A DNA stretch of 64,000 nucleotides from Nemertoderma westbladi (GCA_032718475.1 JAUCBJ010007712.1:1-64000), one strand, 5' to 3'; shown: positions 1 through 11,691, counted from the stretch's first letter. Made by a program: numbers and translations. The notes: generated by a model from the letters alone, not told the origin.

Positions 1-270
1 GTAATTCTAAATCATATTGAAAGTTTAATTATATGAATTCTATATATATTTAGTTATCAAAAAACACAATAACAAGTAAACTGAGGCATCTCTCTAAAAA
101 ATAAACAGTTTTTATCGATTATCTCAGAACTACAAAAATCGACTTAGGGGGTTCTGCCTTGAAGGTGACGATACTATCAGTATAGTTGTCCTTGGCTTGG
201 TAGTAAACTAATATAACAATGTACAGGACAAGTTATTTTCCTGCAATCATACTTAACGGTAGCGGTACCA

Positions 271-384
271 ATGGAAACCATTAGATCCCAGCAATCATTG
301 GCAGATAAACTGAAATTTCAGCTTGCTGCTGATATTGACAAGGTTATAACAGAGATTGACGGGCATATGCCTATTATATTTTGA
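271..384 (+). other. Small unrecognised ORF, possible exon fragment
   Basis: An ATG opens 37 codons before TGA. The first 30 codons look compositionally like protein (METIRSQQSLADKLKFQL...), with charged and hydrophobic residues alternating as in an amphipathic helix. The last few codons fall into AT-rich sequence. I recognise no family. It could be a decayed exon or chance. Confidence 0.15.
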
Positions 385-429
385 TTATATATTTTTTTTA
401 CAAAAATCACAAGCTAAGCTACTGTACCA

Positions 430-535
430 TAAAAATGTAGCTGTGGAGAGAACTTTAATATATTTATTTCTGAGACAGGCTGTCTCTGTCTCAGAAAATA
501 TGTATATTAAAGTTCTCTCCGCAGCTACATTTTTA
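430..535. mobile_element. Short hairpin MITE, TA-flanked
   Basis: Two arms of about 48 bp (431-478 and 484-534) are near-perfect reverse complements around a tiny loop. The ends read AAAATGTAGCTG and its complement and sit between TA dinucleotides (430-431 and 534-535), as expected for a Tc1/mariner-type miniature element. It has no coding capacity. The arms differ by only a few bases, so the copy is fairly young or maintained by gene conversion. Confidence 0.65.
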
Positions 536-589
536 GCGTGTGATTTATTATAATTGACGCAATAAACCGCCTTGGTGAATCAACAATGA

Positions 590-750
590 TGATTTCAATT
601 TAGGGAAAGGAACAGGTTGCAGTGGCAGTCTATTCTAACCAAAACAATAAATGAAAGGCTATAACACTGTTACAGTTTCATTTTTGCTCGCAATCGGCTG
701 TTATTTGCGTCCATTTTCCCCTGGATATGGTTGAATTTTGATTGCGTCTA
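590..750 (+). repeat. Dispersed repeat copy A (GAGCAGGTT family)
   Basis: This carries AGGGAAAGGAACAGGTTGCA, then TTCTAACCAAAACAATAAA about 15 bp later, then a second block around CGGCTGTTATTTGCGT and TTTCCCCTGGA. The same order of blocks recurs at 1600-1770, and the first two blocks recur at 15840-15960 and, inverted, at 7205-7440. The family is unnamed. No target duplication was found. Confidence 0.5.
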
Positions 751-774
751 AAAGCATTTTTGTTATTTATATAA

Positions 775-1600
775 ATGTAGCCACGACCGGAAATCCGTAC
801 CAAAGGTTTTATATCACTTTCAAACTAAAGTTATATTTATAATCGTTTGATAAACCGAGCCCGAGCTCACCATCTCTGATAACTAGGCAAAAAAAGGTGA
901 AAATATCTGTATAATAATATTAATAATATTAATATATTAACTATAATTAATATTAATTATATTGCCATTGCCGTTGTTCTCTTTCCTCTGTGTTTATATT
1001 TTTTAACTTTCTTTGATATCTTCCTGTCATTTAAAACAGGACGTTTCTTTATGGGATTCTTCATAGTTTAAACAGTAAAGTTAATGAGATAGAATCAAGA
1101 AACAGCACTAAAGACATAATGTTTACTATTACTTTTGTAAAGATAATATCAATTCAGTTTTTCCCTTTTTTTGAACCGTATCCGATCCTTTTTTTCTTTT
1201 TTTTTTGAAAATATTAAATCCTTTTTTCCTTTTTTTTTTCTCGATTTTTTTGGCTGGCCACATTATGTGGTCGTAGGTGAACGTATAACTGGTGTCTAGC
1301 AAAATGGCTTAAAGGTTGTTAAAGCAACTTGTACTGTTGTAATTGAATTATAAAAAGTTCGAGATAGTGCCGATCTTCAACAGTTACAGTAGGTACTTTT
1401 TTGCAATAATAAAAATAACTATTATATTTCGAATAAGGCTATTTTCTCGAACGAAAATTCAGATCTATTCAGATTAGGAAATCTTGTGATTATGAGGTCA
1501 TCTTTTTATCGGTATACTGTACCATTAAGAGACAGGGGGGGGGGGGGTCTTGACGCAAATCCCATCTTTGCGAATTAATATCACGTCTCAATGTTCAATT
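775..1600. other. No gene seen
   Basis: AT-rich sequence with homopolymer tracts: T-runs at 1190-1245 and a G-run near 1537-1549. There is an AATATTAAT-type low-complexity patch at 915-962. I see no coding or RNA gene. Confidence 0.6.
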
Positions 1601-1770
1601 CTCAATTTAGGGAAAGGAGCAGGTTGCAGTGTCGCGTTATTCTAACCAAAACAATAAACTAAAATCAAAAGAGGAGGTTATAGTTTTATTTTTGTGAGTA
1701 ATCAGCTGTTATTTGCGTCGCATTTCCCCTGGAGAGGGGAGAGGGATAAATTTGAGTCGAAAGTCCCCCC
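1600..1770 (+). repeat. Dispersed repeat copy B (GAGCAGGTT family)
   Basis: A diverged duplicate of 590-750 with the same block order (GGGAAAGGAGCAGGTTGCAG, TTCTAACCAAAACAATAAA, CAGCTGTTATTTGCGTCG, TTTCCCCTGGAG). A 62-codon ORF across it (1713-1901) has no recognisable homology and is not called. Confidence 0.5.
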
Positions 1771-3350
1771 CACCCCTCCCAAATCTTACATGTAAACAAC
1801 GTAATCACGATAAGACCGAAGCAAATACTGTAGCTATATTTTCCAGCTACATTGATGAACTAGAAAGGATGGCTGGAAGGAGCCAAGGGGAGGAATCCTA
1901 GCCATAAGTAAACTAAACAATTGTCTAAACTGCAAGGCGTGAGGCTAGCTGACGTTGTGGCTCGTCCCACATAATAAGAAATTAAACTTTGCTACCACTA
2001 ACAAAAATCTAATACTGTATGAAGCAAATAATTTCATTATCAGGCACGTTTACAAGATATAAGATTACCGAATATTTACTAGTGAAGGGGCTGAGGGCCC
2101 GATTACGAACCGACCTTTTTTATGTCATAAAAAAACAGTCAACTGGTAGCGGTTACGAATTTGAGTTCCTGGTAACAAAGTTTCTAGTTACAAAACGGAG
2201 TCTTTTAAAAAAAATGGAGTTCCCGGTTACAAATCAGAGTGCCTGCGCCTGGTTACGAATTGGCGTTATTAACATTAATTTTACAGTTTTATATATTATG
2301 CTTCGATGTACTGTATACTGTAGAACTAATTATGTAAAAATACTATCATATTTCATATAATAATTACTAAGAAATTCGATCTATTATTAGTTGCTTAATT
2401 CTAGAACAAAATCAACCTGCAAAAGTGAAGACCTCGTTCTGGAATTTCGAAATCATGCTGGTCCGATGCGCGATATCGAGTTTAGTTAATAAATTAAAAA
2501 TTTACTTTATTTACTTTTTATATGCACCCAGTAATAAGAAATCCTCATGAATGTAAATAAATACAAAATTATTCTAGAAAAATTTATTCAAAAAGTATAA
2601 AGTCTTGGAATTGGTGACTCGAAATTAAGCTAGTGAGATTCAGGATATTGCGTTTAATATAAAAATAGAAAACCCCATCGAATTCCGTAATTGCGTTACC
2701 AAAATATTGCAACTTTATTGAAATTGGTAAAATTATAGAAATAGAAAAAAATTATTTTTGAACGGCCATGTTTGGGATTTCGAAAGAAACATGGATAGGC
2801 TGAAAGAGGACATCGAATTCAGTTGAAAATTAAAACCCAATCAAATTTGGAGTTTCGGAGTTATAGCGAATCGAAAAAAAATACCCCCCCCCCCAGTCGC
2901 CAAAACATTAGGCAAATTTAAAATTTTGATAAAAAATATTTTTGCGTTATTTTTGATAGGGAATCGATTGGCAGTATTGGTTACGAAAAAAATTTTTAAG
3001 CATTGAAAAAGAATCTTTAAAAAGATTTGATGTACCTATGTTTGAATTTTGAATATTAATTTTAGGTTAAGGGATGTCTGTTATCTATTCTAAAGAAAAC
3101 AATTATTATTAGATGAGAGTACAGTGCAATAGTACTCAACACACTGTACATTCATCTAGTTTGGGTAACATTACAAATTCTCTTTGGGTCGAGTGTAAAG
3201 GTCATCAACTGTGTGAAATATTAAACACTGGCCTACAGTAATGCTAGTCTATGGAGAAATTCAACTTTGCCAGAGAGTGGTAGGGCAGTAAACAAACTAC
3301 TACTACTACTAGTACTACTAGGATCGGCATGCTGCATTGCAGCTGCATTT
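1771..3350. other. No gene seen
   Basis: AT-rich noncoding DNA. An open stretch of 113 codons at 2019-2360 contains internal near-repeats (variants of CTGGTTACAAA) and no domain I recognise. A poly-C run lies at 2885-2894, and a TAC/TAG trinucleotide tract lies at 3298-3322. Confidence 0.5.
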
Positions 3351-3354
3351 TTAA

Positions 3355-3870
3355 GAATGCTGTGCCGGCTTATCGACAAAATTGCACCGCCACAACTCCC
3401 TATCACCCATGACATTTGCTAGATCATCCGCATCTTCAAGGCCAGTGTCCTTTAAGATGCGTCTCAAGAAAGTCATGGGCTGTCCACCATGCTTATTCAC
3501 TCCATGAGGCTGCCAAAGTACAAGAATATATACTGGCTGGTCCTCACGGCGAAAGCAATGTCCTGCAAAGCGGAGGCGATTTTGTTCTAGTGTCAAGCTT
3601 GGGGGAACCAATGAAACACCTCCAATGTTATATAGTGTCTGGTTGGAGATGTGTGCATTGTACTTGACACAATGAACCCGGCGTAGCATTCTTGTGAATG
3701 TGCCATTCAGAGATTTGGTGTCCTCAGCAGTTAGAGCCCAGCATGGACTCCCTTAGAAGATTACTGGAACTACTACTGCTCTCAATAATCGGACCTTAAG
3801 TTTCCGATTAATTCTCGGTGACTTCCAAATCCTGGAAAGCCTATTCAAGGCTGCTCAGTAAACAAACAGT
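3355..3870 (-). pseudogene. LINE ORF2 C-terminal remnant (copy 1)
   Basis: The minus strand reads as the C-terminal tail of a non-LTR retrotransposon reverse-transcriptase protein. A conserved RLRFAGHCFRREDQP block is followed by LVLWQPHG, a GGQPMTFLRRILKDTGLE stretch, and an ending around MGDRELWR. Upstream, 3690-3870 continues with the preceding LxRIWKSPRINRKLKVRLLRAVV-type segment, interrupted by at least one stop. No endonuclease or RT palm remains here. The clade cannot be fixed by eye. The same family recurs at 58.7-60.5, 61.6-62.0 and 63.7-64.0 kb. Confidence 0.8.
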
Positions 3871-5276
3871 ATGGGTGAACGAAGTAGGCCTACAGTAATA
3901 TTGGCAACCTCATCGATTTTTACTAAGCCTGTATAGAAATCCATTACATAAGCCATTTTTCATTGTGAACAGCTGTCAATGAATGTCTAAATACATATAA
4001 TTTCGCGACAAAATAATGTCAAAAAACGAAATATACCGAATACCACACATAAAATCGATCAGAATTTTTGTAAGGCCATTACGAACCACCAAAGCAATGT
4101 ACTTGCAAAATTTCATTAAAACGCCAACCGGGAAGTGCCCGAACCTGGATTATTATCAGTGAGTCAGTCAGTCAGTGATATTTGACATGATATTTTTACA
4201 GTAAATATCCCGCTGACGAGCGGGCTCTTAATAATTATTTAATTGAAGGAAGGTGCTATGATTCACACTTTTACAAAAAAAAATTGAAGGTTAAAAAGTA
4301 AGGAAAAAATAGAGAGTTTAAACTTTCAACTATTATTGCTGTTCCCAGATTACAATCAAAGGATTCCATGTCAAAAGTTCCGCATAGTCAAAGCTTGTAC
4401 ACATTATATTACAATTTTAAGCGTTCAAAGGTTCCACAAAGTGAGTCAAATGTTCCACAGTAGTCTAACTATTTGCTTCAGTTTATTGGTCAGAGTCATA
4501 TTTTTAATGATGAATTTTCATTGACACTACTGTATAGAGAACAAAAACATGCTCAGCCATGACCTACAACTATAGATACGACCCGTCAAGCTGCTGCAAA
4601 GCCCCTACATTTAGTGGGCCAGTTATTTCTCTTAGATAGAATCCCTGAAACAATATGTCCAGCGCGTCGAAATTACTTGTCCCTAACTAAAATTATGTCC
4701 TCTTTCATATGAAACAAATAAAAATGTAATAGCTCCAGTAGGTTTCGAGATATGAGGCATTCGTGGCACCCATACCATATCAACACAACACCTTTCGGAA
4801 TTGATGAAATTACGCAAAATACATCACCCTAACAAAGACTTTGGTAGGCCTATAACCATTAAACACGTTCGTGGGGGCCTTCGCGCAGCACGAGGCTCAG
4901 TTTTAAGATACAGATTAATATCTGCCGTATTACAAACTCAGTATCTAAGAAATTTAACCAAACATCAGTAAATCAAAGAGAGGGTTAATTAGCTAATTAC
5001 TCTGAAGAATCATGATTAAGTACTCGGCCAACTTGTTTGTAAGCTAAACACAATAACCAAGCTGGCTTATTATTCTGGCTCATTACAATGGTGCCTTAGA
5101 GTAGAGGTTAGATGTGGTTGGTCTGGTTCCCCTTCCAAGCTAGGCTAGGCATGCCAACGAAGGAGGGAGCTATAGCTGGAGACGGGGCATTTTAATAAGT
5201 TAATCACGTTACACCGAATTACACAGATTGAGTTAGTGGTACCTGTATGCTAAGTTCGCTTACTTTCTTATCTCGC
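3871..5276. other. No gene seen
   Basis: There is no convincing ORF. 4140-4175 has a GAGTCAGTCAGTCAGTGA tract followed by CCCGCTGACGAGCGGG, which looks like degraded repeat DNA. 5270-5290 is a short (CTCG)n tract next to the foldback element. Confidence 0.5.
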
Positions 5277-5300
5277 TCGCTCGCTCGCTACTCGATAATG

Positions 5301-5800
5301 CACAAGTTACAACGCAGTTATTCTTCAACCTTATAGTGATTTATAGTGCTATAGTACTAGTGGAAAGCTGGCCATGCAAGGATTCCAAATATATAAAAAT
5401 ACTTAAATCTGGTTGGGAAATAGCTGCGATATGGGCATTCGAAAGTTGCATGTATTTGCTTCCGCTGCGGGGCGTTTATTCTATTTAATAAATACATAAC
5501 ATTCTGGAACACTTTGTTTATCTCATAGTAGCTTGGCAACAATGCAATGCCTACATGATAATACTGTACTAGCAGTATATGGATATTCCTTGTAGTAGTA
5601 CATACTAAAAAACGCCCCGCAGCGGAAGCAAATACAGTACATGCAACTTTCGAATGCCCCATATCTCAGCTATTTCCCAGTGGTCGGGAGGTGAAACTAT
5701 CTCTGTTTCAAATTTCATGCAATCTCATTAAGATTTGTAGAAAAATTTGAGGGGGGGTATCGTGTCATTGAATTACGACACTATATTCTGGGACATGGTG
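5301..5800. mobile_element. Foldback element, family F1 copy 1 (partial)
   Basis: Inverted arms (about 5355-5480 and 5605-5690) share GCCCCGCAGCGGAAGCAAAT and its complement, and a unique centre lies between them. The right end reads TATTCTGGGACATGGTG followed by TA, the same terminus as the full copy at 11769-12670. The left terminus is missing, with truncation near 5300 by a simple repeat. It is noncoding: the 101-codon minus-strand ORF across it is a by-product of the inverted arms. Confidence 0.65.
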
Positions 5801-5821
5801 TATGCAGTTGTTATGCTGTGC

Positions 5822-6045
5822 TGTTAGGCACCAATGCCTTTATTACTGCATTACCTGATTACAGTAGGATTACCGATCACGTCCGTACCTGTGATTATTT
5901 GCCTAGTAACTAATAATGGTAAGTTACATATCATTAATATCTATAGCTGAATTATATTATTCCTACTGAAACATTCATAATCTCTTAATTTATTTATAAA
6001 CTACATAATTTGTCTTCCCTTTAGGTTTAACATCCAGAGGGCGTC
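5822..6045. repeat. Left arm of a 220-bp inverted repeat
   Basis: From TGTTAGGCACCAATG to CATCCAGAGGGCGTC, this segment is repeated in inverse orientation at 11327-11545. Long stretches match, for example ATTATATTATTCCTACTGAA and AATTTGTCTTCCCTTTAGG, with small indels. Each arm has an F1 foldback copy on its outer side. It is either two inversely inserted copies of one repeat or the ends of a larger structure. Confidence 0.65.
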
Positions 6046-6355
6046 TTCGAGGTTCATTGCTTTTTGTGTTATTGGTGTACTTTACGTCAGTACCGGTACG
6101 TGCTAGTGCAGTAGTGAATCTAGCGATTGACAAATTAGGGGAAGACAAAGAGAAAGAAGTTGGGATCCAGACGGTTGGCCCAGACTGGGATTGATATCAT
6201 ACTGCCATACGACTCAATGGATAGGAGAGACCGAGAGTTATAGTACAGAGGTACTTGTACTTGTACTTGCTACCGTATGCCGTACCGACAGTACCAATAG
6301 TACCAGTACTACTGAGGTATCCGTCATAACGAGTACGGATTGTACGTACAACAAC

Positions 6356-8917
6356 CAGGCCTGGATTAAGGGGGGGGCTGTGTGGGCTGCAGCCCACGGC
6401 CCAAGCGACTGAACCGGCCCTTTCAAATTGAGCTTTCCATTGTAATTGTTCTGTGCCTATAAGAGTCCCATGAAATATTAATCAATTCATAAGTCAAATT
6501 ATCCAAAATCATGTTTGTACTATAATTCCTGAGTAAATTTCCCCCAGCCCATAACCAAATATTTCCATACCCCACTGTTTCCACAATAGGAATTATGCCT
6601 CCCAGGCCACACTATACTGCCAAAGCAGGATAGGGCTATCAACCTGGACATATTAATTGGAAGCCAGCAGTCCCATTACCTACAGGCTATTTACTCCACC
6701 TAACTAATGCTTTAGGGCAAGCTTGTAGCACAGGTGATGTGAGCACATGACCAATCGTGAAACACATACCACACCTTTACTATAATAAACAGAACAGACA
6801 GACAGGAGGCTCTAAGCAAATGGCAGGGAAGACCTCCTGGTACATTGACACCAGGCTAGTGGCTTACCAAAACACGCTGTGATTGGTGTATTTGTTGAGA
6901 TATTGGATTTCTTCTATGAGTCATGAATCACTGACTCTGGACTGGATCTAATAAATTGCAGGTAATGTGTTACGTGATATTTATTGGTTGGCTATACCTC
7001 TACACGAAGTACTTACTTCTTATCCTGTTGTAAAGTTATATATATTTAAGCTTCAGCTTATGACACAGTGGTAAATAAAATAATAGTGTTAGTTTTTGTT
7101 ACATTATATTAACGCTACCGTGACTTATCAGCGTTAATTATTATTATTGACACACTTAAATTAACAAATATAATAATATCGTTAAAATTATTATTATTAA
7201 AATAAATTATCGTTTATTGTTTTGGTTAGAAAAGCTCAAGCTCGCCACTGTAATCTGCTCCATTCCGCTAATTATTAAATCTAATTGATATGATATGATA
7301 TGATATGGTCTGTTAGATCAGCAATCAGTAGATAACACCATCACTGTAACCTGCTCCATTCCCTTAAATTACGAAAGGGAAATCTAGTTTCGTTATTTGT
7401 TTATTGTTTTGGTTATTGATTGTGAGATAGTTTTACTTAGCTGTACTTATATTGGTTATTGATAAAACTATGGTGATTTAAATTATTAGACAATTATAGA
7501 ATTATCTCTACAATAATCAGATAATGGGAACATTTGTAAAGAACGTTTCGAAGAAGGGTATTGGTGGTGCAGAAAAGATGCGAGCAAAAAAAGCTAAAGA
7601 GAAAAGAGAGAGTGTTTTGTTATCATCTGTGCCCAAGCTACGAACATATTTTACACCTATATCAGACCAAATAGACAAAACTTCGGATGAAACAGTAGAG
7701 CCTACCATTCCCCCAGTTGAATTACCTGATGCAGTCAGTGATGCTCCAATGCAATGCATCTCTGGCACAGGTGACTGTTTTAATGTAAACTTATCTGTAG
7801 CTGAAGAAATTGTTGATCCACTGTCAAATGTATCTGACGGCCAGGCCATTGCAAATCAATTTCATGGCTATGCTGGTGATGTTGAGCCATCTACTACTAA
7901 TCTGTGTATAACTCCAGATGTTGGGACATGGAATGAGGTAGTTATTGTTCCTGGCATGATAGAATTTTGGGTTGGTGAAGGGAGCACACAATGCCAAAAT
8001 ATTGCTGGTGGTGACTTTTCTGCATCGAGCTATATTCACGCCAATGAGAAGTTTACCCGCTCTTGCACATTGTCATTGTTTGAACGCAAAATGGAAGGAC
8101 AACGACCAACAACACGCGAATGGCTTTGCTACTCACCTTCTCAAGGCAAGGTTTATTGCTTTCCTTGTAAATTATTGTCTTCGGATCGGACCAATCAATT
8201 TGTTAACCTAGGATTCAACAATTGGAAACATGCAGCTGTGGTTGTTCGCAGGCATGAAAATTCCGAATGTCACCGAGATGCAATGATCGGTTTGGTGATT
8301 AGAAGAGACGCAAAAAGACGTGTGGATGCAGCACTGCTTAAGGAATTTGAAATACAGAATAATTATTGGCAACAGGTACTTACTCGAGCTGTAAGTGTAA
8401 TAAGAAAACTCACTGAACGTGGGTTGCCATTGCGTGGCAGTTATGAGCATATAGGTTCAACTCAAAACGGTAATTTCTTAGGAATGATGGAGTTAGACAT
8501 ACAAGTCTAGGATTTTACCATAAGATGTAGAACGCCATCTTGAGTATTTTTGGTAAAAAAAATTGTTTTGAAAAATTATGGTATATATGTGTTGTTCTGG
8601 CTTTATGGTCACGATATTATACAGTATATTAAAATTTTATTGTATGTTTTATGTATTGTAATTAGTATTTTATTAGTTAATAATTTACTGTAATATTAAA
8701 CAATTCTGTGTCTTTCTTTCAGTTGTAGGTAATGGTGCTTTTTGCATTAATTTTTGAGTTTACTCCATTGCTGTAATTAGCACTCGGTTTCTTTATAGTA
8801 AATAATTAATAATAATTATATGTAAAATATTTAGTTTTTCATGTTATTTTTTACCCGTTGGAAAACGGCCCTTTTTATTACTCAGCCCACAGCCCTGATA
8901 ACCTTAATCCGGCCCTG
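6356..8917. mobile_element. hAT-superfamily DNA transposon, internally deleted
   Basis: The left end reads CAGGCCTGGATTAAGG and the right end is the complement of CAGGGCCGGATTAAGG, with further inverted matches inside (GGGCTGTG, AGCCCAC, GGCCCTTT). Both sides are flanked by the same 8 bp, ACAACAAC (6348-6355 and 8918-8925). An 8-bp target duplication and CAGGG-type ends are the hallmark of hAT elements. The element is about 2.56 kb and contains only the N-terminal part of a transposase. It also carries two or three inverted copies of the dispersed repeat at 7205-7440 and a (GATAT)n tract near 7288-7306. Confidence 0.9.
7524..8510 (+). pseudogene. Truncated hAT transposase, TTF-type zinc finger part (ZMYM1-like)
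   Basis: 328 codons. Residues about 1-60 are basic and Ser-rich, with a FVKNVSKKGIGG start. Residues about 190-260 form the TTF-type zinc-finger domain found at the N terminus of hAT transposases and of host genes derived from them: REWLCYSPSQGKVYCFPC, then FNNWKHA and RRHENSECHRD, giving paired Cys and His ligands. It ends in the family block LPLRGSYEHIGSTQNGNF and LGMMEL, then stops after five foreign residues. The catalytic RNase H-like fold and the C-terminal dimerisation region, several hundred residues, are missing at this point. The ORF is otherwise free of stops, so a zinc-finger-only DNA-binding product is conceivable but unproven. Confidence 0.8.
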
Positions 8918-8976
8918 ACAACAACGTTGATCTCCAAGGAGGATCACTTATCGGAAATTTATCGACTGCAATGTAA

Positions 8977-9240
8977 GTGAAACAAAATGTGATCCTCATA
9001 TATGCAATACGCCGACCAAATCCGAACAATATACCGACGGATCCTCTTCAATTTATAGACACTAACGACAAGAAACTGAGATGCGATCGTGAATGGATCA
9101 TAGTTTATAGACGCATCGCCAACATCCGCAGAAACTTTTGGGATCCCTTTTGGGACGCCAACGCCAGTTCGCGTACGAGTTTGGATTCGGAGATTCCAAT
9201 AGAAGTTACTTCCTGGGCCTGGAGAATATTTACCAATTGA
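8977..9240 (+). other. Unrecognised ORF 1 right of the hAT element
   Basis: 87 codons from ATG, ending at TGA just before the next open stretch in the same frame. It contains DREWIIVYRRIANIRRNFWD and a Trp-rich end. No family is recognised, and the opposite strand is also open here, which weakens the case for coding. It may be a remnant of an older element into which the hAT inserted. Confidence 0.2.
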
Positions 9241-9591
9241 CAAATAATAGGCATTGTTTCTTATAAAGATCGACTTTGGTACATCGATGGTTCTATACAG
9301 AAACTTTACTGTGGCAGTGTGGGGGTGATAGGAGATGGTTATCTTCTAACGATTACAAGTTATAACGTTGATTCCAATACCGGTGTATCTGCTACTGAAG
9401 GAATGCGCGATCTCTTCCAACAACAATATCAATATCACAACAACAAGAAGTTTGATTTGAAGAAAGGATGGCGGAATGGTGGCGCACCTCGTCCATGGTT
9501 AGCCTCGTTCCTCGTAGACGGATTCCGAATCTCAAACATCATCCATCGATTATTTAGTAGACATATTGTCATAATGATACTACTGTACTGA
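9241..9591 (+). other. Unrecognised ORF 2, protein-like open stretch
   Basis: 117 codons stay open in the same frame directly after the TGA of the previous ORF; the first in-frame start-like codon is GTG at 9319. The reading starts IGIVSYKDRLWYIDGSIQK and continues with GSVGVIGDGYLLT. The YIDGS box and the following Gly-rich strand distantly resemble an RNase H start in retroelement polyproteins, but that is only a resemblance. It could be a decayed pol fragment. Confidence 0.25.
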
Positions 9592-9808
9592 TTTGCACCC
9601 ACCGCAACTGGGAACACATTATCCGGTACTACTGTAGTATAGTATGTATACAGGAAATTTGGTAGAGCTTTTATGTCTTTTTATTCGGTTTATCTACTAA
9701 TATTCCAGAACATTCACCAATATCAAAGAAAACACAACAAACACCCGCAAATTTGCTGTATAAAATCCCGCAAATTTGCTGTATACATACAATACGGTAA
9801 GAGTTCCG

Positions 9809-10471
9809 TATAGCACTACATTTTTATAACATAAATCATCGTTACCATGGCAACATTGTAGAGTTATAGAACAAAATATTAATATTATACACTATTCTAG
9901 AACATAAATAAAATAAAAAATATAATGTTCTAGATTCTAGAACATAGCTAGTTATTATTTTTCAAATTTGAAATTGCTGGTAGGCCTAATTAAAAAAAAT
10001 ATTCAAAACATTTTTGAGGTGCGAAATGCTCAAAAGTCAAATTAAGGCAATTAAAAGACATGTACGGAGAAAAGTAAGAAAAATATACGACGCCAGAGCT
10101 TTGTGTATTAAGTTACGAAGATAAATTCTGCGAAAAACTGACAGAATACATGTGGTGTGGAGGAAACAGATAAGAAAAGGAAAATTGAAAGGTTTCCATG
10201 AGATATTAATGGCCAACAAAAGATCGGTATACAAATAATTACGTCTATAATCAATATTAATTTAAATGTATTTAGAAATTTATTAAAAAATACAATTTAT
10301 TAAAAAGTTTACTAGCTATTTTAAAATAAAAAAATAGCTATATGTTCTAGAACATTATATTTTTTTATTTCATAATGTTCTAGAATAGTATATAATACTT
10401 TTCTACTGTTCTAGAACTCTTTAACGTTGCCATAGTAACAATGATATATGTTTTAAAAATGTAGTGCTATA
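9809..10471. mobile_element. Foldback element, family F2
   Basis: Arms of about 145 bp (9809-9955 and 10327-10471) are inverted copies, beginning TAGCACTACATTTTTA and ending in the complement. Both arms contain TTCTAGAACAT repeats. A TA dinucleotide lies at each end, consistent with a TA target. The interior of about 370 bp has a short basic reading on the plus strand (KAIKRHVRRKVRKIYDARA) broken by a stop, and nothing recognisable. Confidence 0.65.
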
Positions 10472-10929
10472 TGAAACTAAGCCTTCTATACTAGTACCAC
10501 ATCATCTACGAATAAATTTCGCAGGCGAAAACTACTGAAATTTAATTCAGTTATGAAATATAAAAGAGGGCCTTAAAAAAACGTGATAAAACACTATAAA
10601 ATTGTATCAGCATTAGCGATTACAGCATCGATCAAAATTGTTTTCTAGAACATACTAACAGTTTCTAAGTAGTTAGTTACCCATTGAAATACAGTACATT
10701 ATAAAGTTAATTGTAATTTTTAGATGCCTGGATTAATGGATATATTACTGGACCTGGATATCTGGATTAAAATGTAGCGTTATATAACATGCTATATCTC
10801 AAAAACGGCACGACAGATTTAGAAAAAAATTTAGCAGCGGTTTTCTGTCATCCATATCTATCGTTTTATAAAATAAAAAGATTGTCTCCAGGGGTATGAT
10901 ACATTTGTCCTTCCGTGTATATTTAGTAT
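10472..10929. other. No gene seen
   Basis: AT-rich noncoding DNA between the F2 foldback and the 38-bp array. The 61-codon minus-strand ORF at 10799-10984 has no recognisable content. Confidence 0.5.
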
Positions 10930-11325
10930 TCCATGGTTCCACCAAACTGGTAATCCATGGGTTCCACGCAACCCGTAGACCCAACGGGTAACCGTTGGGT
11001 TACATCCAACCCGTAGAACCAACGGGTAACCGTTGGGTTACATCCAACCCGTAGACCCAACGGGTAACCCATGGGTTACATCCAACCCGTCAACCCAGTA
11101 GGTTACCCGTGGGTTACATCCAACCCGTAGAACCAACGCGTAACCCATGGGTTACATCCAACCCGTCAACCCAGCAGGTTACCCGTGGGTTACATCCAAC
11201 CCGTAGAACCAACGCGTAACCCATGGGTTACATCCAACTAATACACCCAACGGGAAACCATGGGTCCCATCCACCCGTCTACCCTGCGGGTAACTCATGG
11301 ATTTCATCCAACCAGTGGGTTTGAT
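10930..11325. repeat. 38-bp tandem array of palindromic units
   Basis: About ten units. TACATCCAACCCGT recurs at exact 38-bp spacing in the well-kept part (11001, 11039, 11077 and on). Each unit contains an imperfect palindrome, CCCAACGGGTAACCGTTGGG or its variant with CCATGGG, so every unit can fold. Two unit types alternate in the middle (CCCAGTAGG/CCCAGCAGG versus AACCAACGCG). The outer units are degenerate. Confidence 0.8.
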
Positions 11326-11326
11326 C

Positions 11327-11545
11327 CATAACGAGACGCCCTCTGGGTGTTAAACCTAAAGGGAAGACAAATTATGTAGTTTATTAAGAGTTTATGATTG
11401 TTTCAGTAGGAATAATATAATTCAGCTAAAGATATTAATAATATGTTACCTACCATTATTAGGTAGGACTACAAGGCAAATAAACAGCAACACAGGTAAT
11501 CCTAATTAGGTAATGAAGACATTGGTGCCTAACAGCATAATTGCC
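11327..11545. repeat. Right arm of the 220-bp inverted repeat
   Basis: The reverse complement of 5822-6045, beginning GAGACGCCCTCTGGGTGTTAA and ending at TTGGTGCCTAACAGCATAA. A small hairpin and about 150 bp of other DNA separate it from the F1 element at 11769, unlike the left arm, which nearly touches its F1 copy. Confidence 0.65.
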
Positions 11546-11570
11546 GGATAATCCGGATAATTGCGACCCG

Positions 11571-11625
11571 GACAATTGCGACCCATGAATTTAGATAAAT
11601 TTGCTGGGTCGCAATTGTCCGGTTA
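11571..11625. repeat. Hairpin repeat, GGACAATTGCGACCCA family copy 1
   Basis: CCGGACAATTGCGACCCA and its exact complement face each other across about 20 bp. A related copy with slightly worse arms lies near 13065-13125. The shared loop sequence (TGAATTTAGATAAATTTG versus TGATTTTAGGGAAATTTG) shows that the two are one family, probably a miniature element. Confidence 0.6.
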
Positions 11626-11691
11626 CTGTAGGCCTACATATGTTTATATAATTATACTATTTGATTATTGTAGCTAGATTTAAACATACAT

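Noticed and set aside
5357-5662. 101-codon minus-strand ORF as a gene
   Set aside because: It lies in the inverted arms of a foldback element, and both ends of the frame encode the two arms.
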